Below, one piece after another: positions 48,586-60,300 of a DNA stretch of 64,000 bases (within the stretch, counting starts at the first letter, position 1; every line of letters begins with the position of its first letter). The stretch comes from Galerina marginata. Taxonomy: Eukaryota > Basidiomycota > Agaricomycetes > Agaricales > Galerinaceae. A program made the position numbers and the translations under genes. Location: positions 1,612,001 to 1,676,000 of the forward strand of contig JAECYW010000002.1 of NCBI GenBank assembly GCA_023014335.1, given 5' to 3'. Under the pieces are notes generated by a model, which searched no databases, was not told the DNA's origin, and worked only from the letters and a program-made list of their open reading frames with translations.

Positions 48586-49075
48586 GGGAAGGCTATTTTT
48601 CAAGGCTTTTAGGTACTTAACCTGAAGGACTGCGCGGAAAACACGCCGTTTCTTGTCACGTTAGGGCATTCCTTGATACATTAGATGCAGCCTTCTCGAC
48701 TGAAATACGATCGGTATCATGTACACGAGCATGGCGTTGATTGGGTGAAGTTGGTGTGGACGTCTGTTGAACATGCACCCAAAACGAGGCTGCGGTGGAA
48801 GCTGGACGCGTTCGTCGTAGGCTTGATACTGCACCGCAGTGTCAAATGTCGCGCTGTGTGCATGGAACTTGAAGCTTGAAGTGGGGAGGCGCGCACCGAC
48901 GAGAAACGTTGAAGACAATGACGGAGACTGCCAGACCGCCGCAGTGGATACGCGTGTGTGATCTTACAGATAACTCTGACACAAAAGATATTAAAATAAC
49001 ATCAGATTTATGCAGGGTAAAGATACAAGATGATATACACGTTCAGAGTTTTCACATACTTGGTCTAATCATCCA
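48586..49075. other. Intergenic region upstream of the F-box gene
   Basis: About 490 bases between two minus-strand genes. Open frames of up to 85 codons on both strands lack motifs. An AT-rich stretch at about 48980-49060 fits the SLD2 3' region. No other feature is supported. Confidence 0.4.
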
Positions 49076-50833
49076 TTAAAGCTCTCCGACCTCCCATGGC
49101 ACAGGTTCGCCTTCCCAGTCATCCTCGCCTTCCGTATAGGCATTATGTCCTTCATCAACGTTCACGTGGCGATCTTCGCCGACATCCCATATTTCTCCTC
49201 CTTTCTGGGGGTCATAATGAGCTATTCGTCGACCGTAGAGCAGACCTTTGACCAATCGGTCTTCTTCGGAACGTTGTATTTTGGAATCCGCGGACTGCAA
49301 TGCCTAACACGCGCCGAAGTTCGTCTGGGAGGTTTATTTCGACATCGCCTTCGGCTTGCTGTACGTGATTCTGGGAGGACACACGAGGCCCAGGAAAACG
49401 TGCATATCCCAAGATGGGATCCGAGTCAGAGGTAACGGCATCCTCTTCTGGACCTGCTGATGCGTGCTGCCGTCGCATGTCGTTCCGGCCCACTATCCGC
49501 AATTTCGCCTGTGACCCGTGCAATTCCAGGTCGTCACTGTCATCTCCTACGTGCCCATCATCAAGTTTAGCTTTTTTCCTGCCTATAGATGCTTTGGCTT
49601 TACCCTTTCCTGGGCGATTAAAAGAGGTGTTGGTTCCAGATGGTGGCGGGGAAGGTGGAATGAGAGGTGACTTTGCCCTCGGTAAGGGTTGTTTATCGAC
49701 TTCATCATCAACATCTTCATCAGAAAATGCGCGTTTGGCAGATGACCGATTACTTGAAACTTCAGAGTTTGAGTTACTAAGGTTCTTGTCCGTCGAACGC
49801 GACGGTAATTTCAGAGTTGCGCGCTGGGTAGGCTGCTCTAGATTGCTGCTTGTCAAGTCGGATATGGCTTGTTTGGAGGCGCTTGGTTTTCGCACGGGCG
49901 GTTTTGTACGTCCTGTACTATATGAGACCCTCCGACCTTTAATACGCGGTTCATTGGCATCCGATTTCATAGTTTCAAGGTTCCCTTTGGCCCCAAAAAG
50001 GTCCAGAGGGATCAGAGACTCTTCGAACAATTGCGTGTACGATTTCCCAGTTGTCGGAGCCTTGACAGGTGAATTGTCCACAAAAGATGAATTGGCCTCC
50101 ATGAAATCATCAGTCCCCATCGTCGCTACTTGGTGCATCCAAATTTAGTCGAGGAAATGGAAGGGTCGTTTGAGAGGCTACGCGTCTTCTCTTATCCTTG
50201 TTGGGAGACGGTGAGACCGGCTCTCCTCGAAGTCGTTTACGAGCACGAGATACGGCAGATACTGGTGCGGGTAGAGAATTTAAAGCGAAGTTGGACGAAG
50301 ATGCTGAAGACGAAGACTGAGATTGTTGAATGGCTGGGAACGGGTCTGGGGAATGACTTTGTTTCCGAACACGCGGAGTTGCATTCGGTTTGCCGAACGG
50401 ATTGGAACGCGATTCATGGATGCGATCCACGAGTATCCTCTCCTTCTCTTTTCCCTTCTGCTTCTTCTGCGGGGAGAATGGATTGAAGGAAGCTAAAGGT
50501 GCTGCTGGCTGCACGGGACGTGATTTGGAAAGAAGAAGGGACGGAGGCTCCTTTGGACGCGACCTTCGCGGAGGAGTCGATGGTGAGGCAGCAGGTTTGA
50601 CTGCCTGCGTAGGCTTTGTGGGTCCTTCAGCCTTTGAAAGCTTCTTGTATTGCTTATACTTGTCTGCTATTTAGATTTGGATTTGTGAGTAACAGAAAGC
50701 ATTCGACAGATAATGACCAACCGATGACATGGTTCTGCTTGATGTCGTCGACTGTAGGTGGGCGACCATTGGATTCCTTGAAAGAGCGCTCCCAGGCTTT
50801 GATCTCTGCGCGAACGGTGGCCAACTCAGCCAT
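49076..50833 (-). CDS. DNA replication initiation factor SLD2/DRC1
   Basis: A CDK target that bridges Dpb11 to the origin and triggers replication; its N-terminus is shared with animal RecQL4. The start MAELATVRAEIKAWERSFKE and the following PPTVDDIKQNHVI/DKYKQYKKL (split by an intron) are the Sld2 homology domain. The remainder is basic and disordered, with many SP/TP sites (RGEPVSPSPNKDKRR, PSTPPRRSRP, DNSPVKAPTT) suited to CDK control. A C-terminal segment, RLVKGLLYGRRIAHYDPQK, is conserved-looking. Net +1 changes near 50112 (after SSDDGD) and 49301 (before LQSADSKIQ) must be bridged. It diverges from a KEN-box protein gene across only 135 bp. Confidence 0.88.
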
Positions 50834-50968
50834 GGTGTAAACGAAGCCAAGGTACGTGTTGACTTCCACACGCGGTCATGACCTGGAAAATCGCGTACAC
50901 AGGACCAAACAACTGGTCGTTCAACTGCCTGTTCGAGCATAAGCTTGTCTTGTCCTTTTCCTTCCTTC
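50834..50968. promoter_or_regulatory. 135-bp bidirectional promoter between SLD2 and a KEN-box gene
   Basis: The whole space between two start codons. It contains CACGCGG near 50870-50876 and TCGCGTAC near 50890-50897, both close to the MCB/E2F-type CGCG core of G1/S promoters, and TGTAAACG near 50836-50843, a forkhead-like site. Function is inferred from these short matches only. Confidence 0.4.
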
Positions 50969-53150
50969 ATGGATCCTCGTCGCCCTCGTGCCAGCATCCT
51001 CTCTCCTTTTTGATCCCCTCTCTGGATCTCCTCATTCATCGGTCGACAAGGAGAACAATGCCGGCGATTCATCCTTCTTTCAGCCTGCGGGCATGGCATT
51101 GACACACAACTCTGTTCAGCCTTACCTCCCTACGTTCAAGCGACGCCTCATCGATGTCGGTGACATGACCATTGACGAACCCGAGATGCACGACCTTCTC
51201 GCCGACGAGGATGAACTTCAAGACGCACTTCACCAAAATCTGGCAGAAGACGACGATAACGACACACTAACGTTCCGGGACATGGCCAAGGCTGCGACAC
51301 CTAAGTGGTCCGAACGGCGTGCATGCAACAATGGCAACGCCGAAATCATCTCCTACCCCTCGTACTCCTCTTGCAGAGATTGCTTTCAAAGAAGAGACAA
51401 CTCCGATGGCCCGCAAGAAAGCGTACAAGCGTACAGGCATGTCTGTGGCATCAAAACTTGCTGACCTTGATTGCGCTCAACCCCAGGCCGAGAAACCCTC
51501 TACTCTGATACCCTCAAACCTCTGCAATATTATCCATAGCTCTTCGTTGCCACTGGTATCTCCTCCGATGATTGAAGTTTCTTCTGATGAACCGGAGCCT
51601 CAAATAACTCCAGAAACCTCAGGTCCTTCAGGACTGACCCTTGGGTCCTCTGTTGGCACATTGAATCTCCCGACACCAACTGAATCTTTGATTGCGGACA
51701 CTTCCATACCGGTTCTCATCTCACCTCCTTCGCCTTATTTATCGCCTATTGCGCCCACCTTACAAACGACGCACCTCAGGGCTAATCCATCTCCCAAATG
51801 ACCGTGCAAATCGCTACTCAGTGGATCTGCAGTCATCTTTCCAACTGCACCTTAATTCATCGGAGACCACCTTCGATTTATTGAACGAGAAAATATCTTT
51901 CTTCAATACAAAGGACGGCATCGACTCCTTCCTGAACAATCTGGAGATTGACGATAGCTTTGGTGACGAAGACTTTGAAGAGATCAAATCCTTCAAGGGG
52001 ACTTTGGGCAAAGAGTCTTGCGCTGTAAGAGCGATGAGCCCGCCTAAAACCCTCGAAAACGTTCTGCCCTCTACCAAAGGTTAGGATCACTGTCATAATA
52101 TCTCACCATCTATGCTAAATTCTCGAAGAAAACGTTGAAATCAGGGCGGAGGATGAGGACAGTTCTCCGCTTAATCAAGTCAAGTGTAACTATTTTCCGC
52201 GAGGTCTTTGTTTCGTCTAAATGACGCTTCTCCCTAGCTGTCCTTGTTCCAGAAGTCCTTCTCAAGGCGACCAACGCCGAGTCCATCACAGGCCATTCGC
52301 CTATCTCCGTTCAAAGGATCCCTACATCATCTGGTGGTAGGTAACACGACTACTAAGTAATCATACTTTGACTAATCGTTTGCTATTCTTCAAGGAAACG
52401 GATTGAAGGCCGGGAGTACTATTGTAGTCGAGGAAGATCGTGCGGTGCCGATCTCTATTCCTGTCGACTATGTTTCCTGCGTCCCTGAAAGGCGAAAGAG
52501 CCTTCTGTCGACTCCCCGTTTTTCCTCAGTTTTGCAACATCCTCCCCGACAAGTCCCTGCTCTCAAAATCGTAAAAAGATCAAGACTTGTCGCCCAATCG
52601 AACTCTAACGTGGCCACGACGACTAATTCTAGAAGGTCGTCGATCGTTCCAGGGACTCGTGCATCAACCTCGCGAACAGACATGCGGTCTTCTCCTGAAG
52701 CTGCATCCACATCTACGATCAATGGAAACAAACAGGTTGACGGTCAACTCGCCAGGGGGCCTCAAGAAGGTTGTACCTGTCCAATCAAGCGTAAGCGCTG
52801 CAACCAGTGGTGATGGGCCGCGACGCGTCTTGATCTCCGAAGGACCTAAACTTAATTCCGTTTCTAATTCGAGGACGGCTCTTGATCACACCAGGCCATC
52901 TTCCACGATCACCGGACCGCGTCGAATTATGGTCGCTGCTCCAGTGGTAGAGAAGGCCCCGACCGTAATAGCGAAACCTACGGCGCAAGCCAGCAGCGGA
53001 TTGAAGCAACCTGTCAAATATGCCACAGCCGGCCCTTCATCGGCTATCCCGAAGCCCATTGCACGCGCAGCAGGGTCGAAATTACCCGGTCCACCCAGCA
53101 GCACAGCACGATTTGGGGTGCCAACTTCAGCATTAATCAGGCTCGACTAA
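50969..53150 (+). CDS. Disordered KEN-box protein, possibly cell-cycle regulated
   Basis: No family recognised. The start MDPRRPRASILSP leads, after a net +1 near 51010, into LFDPLSGSPHSSVDKENN, which holds a KEN box (51048-51056). An acidic region (MHDLLADEDELQDALHQNLA) follows, then after another +1 near 51325 a TP-rich segment with RTPLAEIAF (51361-51387), which resembles an RxxL destruction box. Further +1 changes are inferred near 51795 and 52735. Several introns lie between 52080 and 52400. The C-terminal part is basic and Ser/Pro-rich (GPRRVLISEGPK, PSSTARFGVPTSALIRLD). A KEN box, a D-box-like site and an acidic patch recall securin-type APC/C substrates, but this is inference. Confidence 0.6.
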
Positions 53151-53422
53151 AGGGTTGCTGGGGCGGCGAGTGACATAGATTGGAAGGATTTGGTCTTGGA
53201 TAATTCAAGTTAAGGACACATCGTAGAAGTCATGGAACAGTAAACCCGCATTATTATTCTGTCATCGATCGTAATAGGAGAAGTCAATTTTTATGATGCA
53301 GATCCAGTGAAGCACGTTGCGCGACTTTTTTATAGCCAGCAAAAGCTCCACCAGCAATTGCCCAGTCTCCCCTTCTCTCTCTCTCGTTTCTCCTCGTCTC
53401 TATATTTTTTTATTATCTATCC

Positions 53423-55949
53423 ATGAAGTTTAGACTTTCGGTACAGCCGAGACGCCATAGACAAGAGCTAAAATCGGTTGCACCAACCCTGCTCTCTGAT
53501 CCTGCATTCTCACCTGACCCGCACGCCAATCCGTATTTTGCCAGTGCCGAACCCGCATGGGCCTCCTCTCCTCCAGTGGGACACCCAACTCTGAAGAAAC
53601 GACAATTCTCACAGTCTATAACGGGCGCAGACTTTGACTTGCAGCTTATACAGCCACCCAACTCTCCCGTCGCACCGAGTGCCACCGCGAACCCTCGTTT
53701 CTTTGCTGCCCAACCGGCTGCGCCTCCAGCTGCACCACCTGCGACCAGCCCTCGACCTCGCTCACAGCCACCGGCAGAGAAGAAGGGACGCATGCCTCTT
53801 TTCTCCCGTCGCAAATCAGCCCTGCCAGTGCCCTCTGCGTCCCAGAAGCCAGTTGTTGACGTCACACAACCCCCCGACCCTCGGCCCGCCCCTGGACCTC
53901 GATACTCGTCGGAGCCAGTGACGAATGTCAACTCCCGACCCAATCCTCCTCGCCGCGCCGCCACCACTGGCGCAAGCACACCGCGATCTACAGCTGGCTC
54001 AACTGCGCCGAGCCAGGGCCCTAGCGCCCGTAACCAAGACTTGGATAGGATAGACGAACTCGATGAGACGAATCCCTGGGGCATTTCCCTGCACCATGGA
54101 GGGCCTTATGAAGCAGCAGTGCAGGCCATCAGACGCGCTGATAACAGGATGCCCTCTGGCTTCAGCGTCAATCTCAACGACTACCCCCGGCAAGCTATGC
54201 ATGCTCATGGAAATGTACTTGGATTCATTCCTCTACAGTTCATCTCCACTGACGCCTTATCCACAGCTATATGTTCCTCCTCGAGTACCGCCCGGTGTAT
54301 CGTTGAATCTTTCGCCCGGTCAAATTCTGCCTCGCAATTTCCACCTCCAGAATGACTATCATCGTGCCCCAGACTGCTCCAGCTGCGCCTCACCCTCAGA
54401 TGATGATGCCACCTGGGTTTTCACCAGGCCCACCTCGCGCTCGCCATCTATCTCAGCCTGTACCAGCGGTATCTCCTCTTCCCAATCCTCATCCCATCTT
54501 ACGTATGGAACCCCGTTATTCACCGGGCCCGCCGAGTTCTCGTCATTTGTCACAACCAATCCTCCCTCCTCTTCCTAATCCGCATCCCATAGTGCAAATG
54601 GATCCCCGGTTTTCGCTTGGTCCACCTAATGCTCGCCATCTGTCCCAGCCCTTACCCACAGTGTCACCTCTTCCTAACTCACAACTCATAATAAATATGG
54701 AACCCCGTGACCCACCCCCGAATCAGGAGCCAGAAACGGAAGAAGCCTGTCGAAGAACTGTCCTTCAACATTGGTATGGCTATGCTCCAGCCTGAGGCAT
54801 CCGAATCTTCAAATCCTTCTATTTTCTTGCACCCGGAAACATCAGATGAAGGAGAGTTCGATCCATATGATCCCGTCCATTTGAAGAACTGGTCACTCAC
54901 GAACCCCATCACCTCTAGTCAATTCCACCCCCCAACGATCTCGTGGCCCGTCTCCTGATCCCAAGACGCAGAGGCTAACCCCAGAGCCAACCACCTTAGG
55001 GAAATCTGCAGATAAGGCAGACCATCCGCAAATCTCATCTCCGCCGGAAGAAATGTCCCGACCCTCCTCCTTACACCAGCCCGCTTTCCATCCCTAGAAA
55101 ACTACCAACACTTACAACCTCTCTTTCCTGTGTCCGACACATGACCGTTCACGCGCTCCTTCCCGGAATCCTAGTCCTGGACCCTCTTCTTCTTCTGCTT
55201 CTACTGCTAATTCTGGAACCCGTTCCTATTCACGAAAACGACTATTCAAGGCAAGGAATGCCCGTAAGTACGGATAAACCCACGCCCACGCAAAATACTC
55301 CTCCTATGCCACCAAATCAGAGTGCTGCCACCCACAATATACAATTTGTGACTCCAGCACCTGTCGCTCGAATCAGCCGAGAATACCTCCCAAACCCAGG
55401 ACCCCCTTCGGTGCAAGACCGTGTCGATGGCCGCAGCACCCATCACTCGATTTCGACCTTTTCGTCGAACCAAAGCCGAAACGGTGGCCAGCCGCCCCCA
55501 CATCGCCGTGTGCCGAAGCATCTGGTTATGCCAGCACCTCTGAACAATAACCCTAATATTTCCATGCCTCAGCCACCGAGTCGAATGCAGCAACCTCCTT
55601 CTGCTTCTCCGTTCGCGCCTGTGAAGGTTCAGGTTCAAGTTCGATCGCAGCCTATGTCTTATTCTCAGCCGCCGCCACTGCGCGGACCCATACAGCCATC
55701 GGTCGGGAGTCCTGTACGCGCTCAGGAGATACAGATGGCAGCCGCAGCGCAAGCTGCGGAAGAGAGTGAGTACTATCACCCCGCCCAGTGTAGGGAACAT
55801 TCCATCTGCTTCCAATCGTTACGACTGTGTCCTTTGCGGCTCCTGTTATTGGATTCAACAACTCCCCTGCCCTTGAAAAGGCGATTGGCCGCTCCAAGAC
55901 GGAGAAGATACCGAAGAGGGTTCTCAGTAAACGCAGGGCTGACTTGTGA
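53423..55949 (+). CDS. Proline-rich disordered protein, frame-broken
   Basis: No family recognised. The clean first part (53423 to about 54230) begins MKFRLSVQPRRHRQELKSV and includes LKKRQFSQSITGADFDLQLI, a basic KGRMPLFSRRKSALP patch, and the ordered-looking DELDETNPWGISLHHGGPYE and RMPSGFSVNLNDYPRQAMHA. After that the coding trace moves through successive frames by net +1 steps (near 54240, 54345, 54750 and 54945), with repeated units close to PHPILRMEPRYSPGPPSSRH at 54490-54690. Near 55100 the path is unresolved. The end, FAAPVIGFNNSPALEKAIGR and KTEKIPKRVLSKRRADL, stops at 55947-55949. The DETNPWGISLHHGGPYE motif also resembles WGT(N)WHH in the gene at 25468. Confidence 0.6.
54425..54690 (+). 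repeat. Degenerate proline-rich coding repeats
   Basis: Three imperfect units of about 75-80 bp encode a pattern close to F/YSPGPPxxRHLSQPxxPLPNPHPI, at about 54418-54505, 54508-54595 and 54600-54680. They lie within the proline-rich protein gene. Confidence 0.6.
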
Positions 55950-56326
55950 AAGTTGGGTGACAACTTTTGTAGACTCTTTACCCCACATCATTCATTAAAT
56001 CGTTACGGCCCTCATGACTGGAGCACGATCTCGTTTTTAGTTTCAATCATTACGGACCCCTTATTAACGCATATCACATCGTCGCTCATAGATAACGCAT
56101 TAATCGCTCTTATGTTTTGTTCTTCTGTATTTTCATTTGTGTATTGCTGAAACTCGTACTTTATGTATTCTTTGAAGTTGTATTTTCCTGTACTACTTAA
56201 AGCCATCCTGCTAGCATTAATACACGTCTTAATCGCTCGATTCATTGAGGGCAGCGTTTTAGAAGGATGCATTAAGCTACAGCTGACAAAACTGAGTCAT
56301 GGAGAACATGTAAACTATAGTACAAA
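55950..56326. other. Convergent 3' regions
   Basis: About 380 AT-rich bases between the stop of the proline-rich gene (plus) and the corrected SF3A2 stop (minus). Consistent with overlapping 3' UTRs; no gene supported. Confidence 0.4.
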
Positions 56327-57097
56327 TCAATAAGATTGCCTGAACATAAACTGGAAACTGTATTGTTTGGTGTCAGGATCCCAATGTGACCAGTTCCAGT
56401 ATCCCTGCATCATCAGCCTCGTCTTCAATTTCACGAGCAGGAACACGGAACGCGATGGTCTCATATGGTTCCGCTGCCACCTAGCATCATAATGAGTTTA
56501 AGAAAGAAATTGTCTGCATGAAGACTCACAATGAGATATTGATAGGCCTTGTTCGGAGGCTCCCTTTTTTGCTCCCATGCACTCATAAACCGTCGACGAG
56601 GCAAAACATCATCTTTTATCTGGGGCAAATGGACCTGCACCATCATGCCCTCTTTCCCAGTATCTCGGTCTCGAACCTTTGTGACTCGGTATCCAGGCCG
56701 GCCAATCTTGAGAAAGACTTTTCTTTGAATGTTGGTCTGTGCAGGAGCAATCATTAACTGGGTGTCTTTAGCATCGCGCGCTGCACGACGAGCAAGGTTA
56801 GTTTGATGTTTCTTCCCTTGAGTGTGAGCCAGGTAAGAGCCCTCGTTCGTGTGTAGCGTCAAGCACAGTCGACATTCCAGTGAACCTAGATGGTTGCGCA
56901 GGATATATGGATCCTACAAAGGCGGTCGTGTAAGTAACTTGCGAATGGCGTAGAAAGTGACGCACCTTGGCAAGATCAATGGTCTCCAAAGCCAACTTCC
57001 TAAGACGTTCACGCCTGTCGACATTCGTCTCTGAAGCCCCCGCAACACCTCCTCCACCGAATTTTGAGCCAACTCGATTCTGGGGTAATCCCTTCAT
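56327..57097 (-). CDS. Splicing factor 3A subunit 2 (SF3A2/Prp11)
   Basis: A U2 snRNP component needed for pre-spliceosome assembly. The first exon has NRVGSKFGGGGVAGASETN and RRERLRKLALETIDLAK. The next carries PYILRNHLGSLECRLCLTLH and NEGSYLAHTQGKKHQTNLAR, a matrin-type C2H2 finger (CRLC...HTQGKKH), then KIGRPGYRVTKVRD and PRRRFMSAWEQKREPPNKAY. After a final intron, AAEPYETIAFRVPAREIE leads, via one extra base near 56402, to YWNWSHWDPDTKQYSFQFMF, the expected end. Unlike the animal protein it has no long Pro-rich tail. The start at 57097 (MKGLPQNRVG) is the nearest ATG; family members begin closer to NRVG, so an extra small 5' exon is possible. Confidence 0.92.
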
Positions 57098-57391
57098 TGA
57101 GGTGACGTGCAAGAAAAAAGATGTGCAAGACAAACCTGGTAATCTATACACCACGTTAGAAAAGCGTTTAACTGATAAAAATGTGGAATGAAACTCACCC
57201 ATGGCTATATAGAACGAAGGTTGTGGTGAACAAGCCGAAGCCTGAAAGAATGAATTCGGTGAACAAGTTTGCCATTACATAATCAAGATCTGTGAGCCCG
57301 ATCCTTTCAAAAATTCTGCACCAAACTTTGCTTTCACCTTTCTCTATCTATTACCAGTTGGCTTTCCGCTCTCTTTATCTGTCAGTAACAA

Positions 57392-60300
57392 TGGCCCCAA
57401 AACGCCCACTTGACGATTCATCTTCAAGTCACAAAGTCAAAAAATCTAGGACAGATACTCACAAAAAGGATGTACACCAGCTGGCCAAGTCTTCATTGTT
57501 GACTACACAAACCGACTTTCCACGAGGAGGAGGGACCTCGTTTACGCCACTCGAAGTCAAGGCTATCCGAGCTGAAGCTGTGAAGGAGGCTAATGCAGAA
57601 TTATTTGAAGTCTTTCGCTTTCGGAATGGCCTTCGAGCTGTGTTGACCAAGTTATTAACAGGATACTGCCGGCGGGAAGAAGTCAAAAAAGAGGAAGCGC
57701 AAGGAAGAAGCAGAGACAACAAAAACTCGGCCTTCAGAATCAAATGATAAGATTCGAATTGAGCATCTCAATTACAAGGTATGCACTCCATATTTTCGCT
57801 CCTAACATTCCGTTCAATCCCTCGATCATATAGCGAATATCTGTAGGAATGAAAATATTTGGGCAAATCGTTTCTATTCTGCCGCTAGCACTTGTCGTTT
57901 CCCTTCCAAATCAACTCTTCGCCCATGTTCCAATCACAAATATATCCTCGCAATTCACAGAACGATTGGAGCAGTCTCGACGACGAAGATAATTCAGCGT
58001 CCGATAAAGATGAAGACCACCAAGAAGAAGAGTCGATGAAAGCTGGGGTTCCCGAGCTGGCTGATATATTCAGAGTTGGCCAATATATTCGCGCCGTTGC
58101 TTCTGCTGTCCATCAACCTGGTACTGGTGATAATTCTGGTGTCGGAAAGTCTCGAGACGAAATTAGCAAAGCCAGCAAACGCATCGAACTATCCCTGATA
58201 CCTGAGCGCGTTAATTCCGGTATACAGAAATCCGATTTAAAGCCAGGATTTGCAAGTATACATTTATTGAATGTGACCACGTCGATCTAATCTAAACTTT
58301 TGTTAGACTTTAACTGTGGCAATAAAAAGCCAAGAGGATCATGGATACATTCTTGATTTCGGAATTTCCGAGGTTTCTGGATTTTTGTCTTCGAAAGATG
58401 CTGACTTGGTCGGACGAAACCAAGATGTCAAATTCCATATCGGCGCATTGCTGAACGTGACCATCGTCAAAATGTCTGGCAATGGTCGAACGTGTACCGT
58501 CAGTGCAGATCCTGCTACCTTCGTAACATCAACGGTATGTGTTTCTTAGCCACGCCGATCTGCTCGTGGACTAAACGGATGGTTCACACAGCTATCCGAA
58601 ATATCTTCAGTGACGTCTGTTATCCCAGGAACTCTGGTGCAAGCACTGATCACATCAATCCATCCCAACTGGCCTCAATCTACAGGTGCTTGGTTTCTTC
58701 GAAGGAACAATTGACAGACTTCACTTGGAACATGATCCAAATTCGTATAAAATTGGGAAGAAAGTCAAAGCAAGGATTTTATACGACTATTCCTCGTCGC
58801 CTCCGAAATTTGCACTTGCACTGTCAGACCATATCGTGAAGCTTATACCCCGACTCGCGGCCGATAAAAATGAGGCTAATAAAGGGAAGAGTGTGCAAGA
58901 CTTGTATCCGGTTGGTACTATTCTGGAGTCAGTCAAGGTTCTCAGGTTAGAACCAGAACGAGGGTTAATTGCTGAGGTAGAACCAGGCATAGAAGGATTC
59001 GTGCATGTTAGTTTTCCAACATCCTCCAAGGCGGCCGAAGTTGATCCCTTTTTTTAGATATCGCATACTTCTGATGATCATGTCCCTTCGCTCTCATCAT
59101 CTGGGCCTTGGAAACCAGGTTCTATTCATCCTGCCCGTGTCACTGGCTTCTTTACGTTGGACGGCCTTCTCCAACTTTCCTTGAAACCCTCAGTCGTCCA
59201 ACAAAAGTACTTCCAAATCCACGACGTCGAGGTTGGCGAAGTCGTCAAAGGCACCATCAAAAAGCTGACCGACTCAGGCCTCTTTGTCTCCCTTTCTGGA
59301 GGCATTGATGGCGTTGTGTGGCCCAACCACTATGCAGATATTACACTCAAGCACCCAGCTAAGCGATTTAAAGAAGGCGCCGGCATCAAATGCAGAGTAA
59401 CCACTCCCGACTCTTTTTAAATTTAGCTTGCTGATTGCTAATCTCTATACAGGTTCTTGTTGTTGATGCCGATCGTAAACGTATCTCATTGACCGCGAAG
59501 AAGACTTTGGTGGATTCCGATTTGCACGTACTAGCAAAACCTCAAGACATTGTCCCTGGCAAAGTTACACATGCCGTAGTATTCAAGGTTTATGAAAAAC
59601 ACCTCCTGGTCGAGTTTTACAACTAATCTGAAGGCAATTATCCCAGCAAAGGAAATTAGGTCTGTTTAATTATGAGGAATTCTTTTCATATGATTCTGAT
59701 TTTCTCTGGTTACAGCGAAACACCGAAGAGTCGGCTCGCCGAAGCTTTTCCCATAGGTCGAGTGGTCCGGGTCCGTATACTTTCCAACGATGAAGGACGT
59801 GTCACAGCAAGTATTCGACAGGCAACGTCTACTTTTGATATTGCCAGCGACATCAGCACGATAGAAATAGGCAACACTGTGGAAGGGACCATATCTGAAA
59901 TTCATAAAGACAATGCAATTCTCACTCTCCAGCCTTCACACGTTCGGGCTTTGCTTTCTTTGAAAAATCTTGCCAACCATCGCAGTGTTACCGTGTCTCA
60001 GCTGCGTACTAACTTGCAGGTCGGGGAACGGCTAGACGAACTTGTGGTCGTCACTCGAAACCCTGAAAAGGCTCTTGTCCTAGTTGCCAATAAGCCTAAA
60101 GCAAAGACTTCGCTATTGACCAAGGGCACAGTCACCATGGACTCGGTCGTGGTAGGTCAACTTGTTGGGGGCCGAGTCACTCGACACACACGCCATGGTG
60201 CCTTGGTGAAGATATCGGCGCACATCGGAGGAGTGCTGCATTTAACGGATCTCTCAGATGACTATGACTCGGGTGCAACTCTCCCTCCAATCGACTCCAT

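Noticed and set aside
53413..54084. 223-codon Gly/Ala-rich minus-strand open frame
   Set aside because: Antisense shadow of the proline-rich plus-strand gene; composition mirrors Pro/Arg codons.
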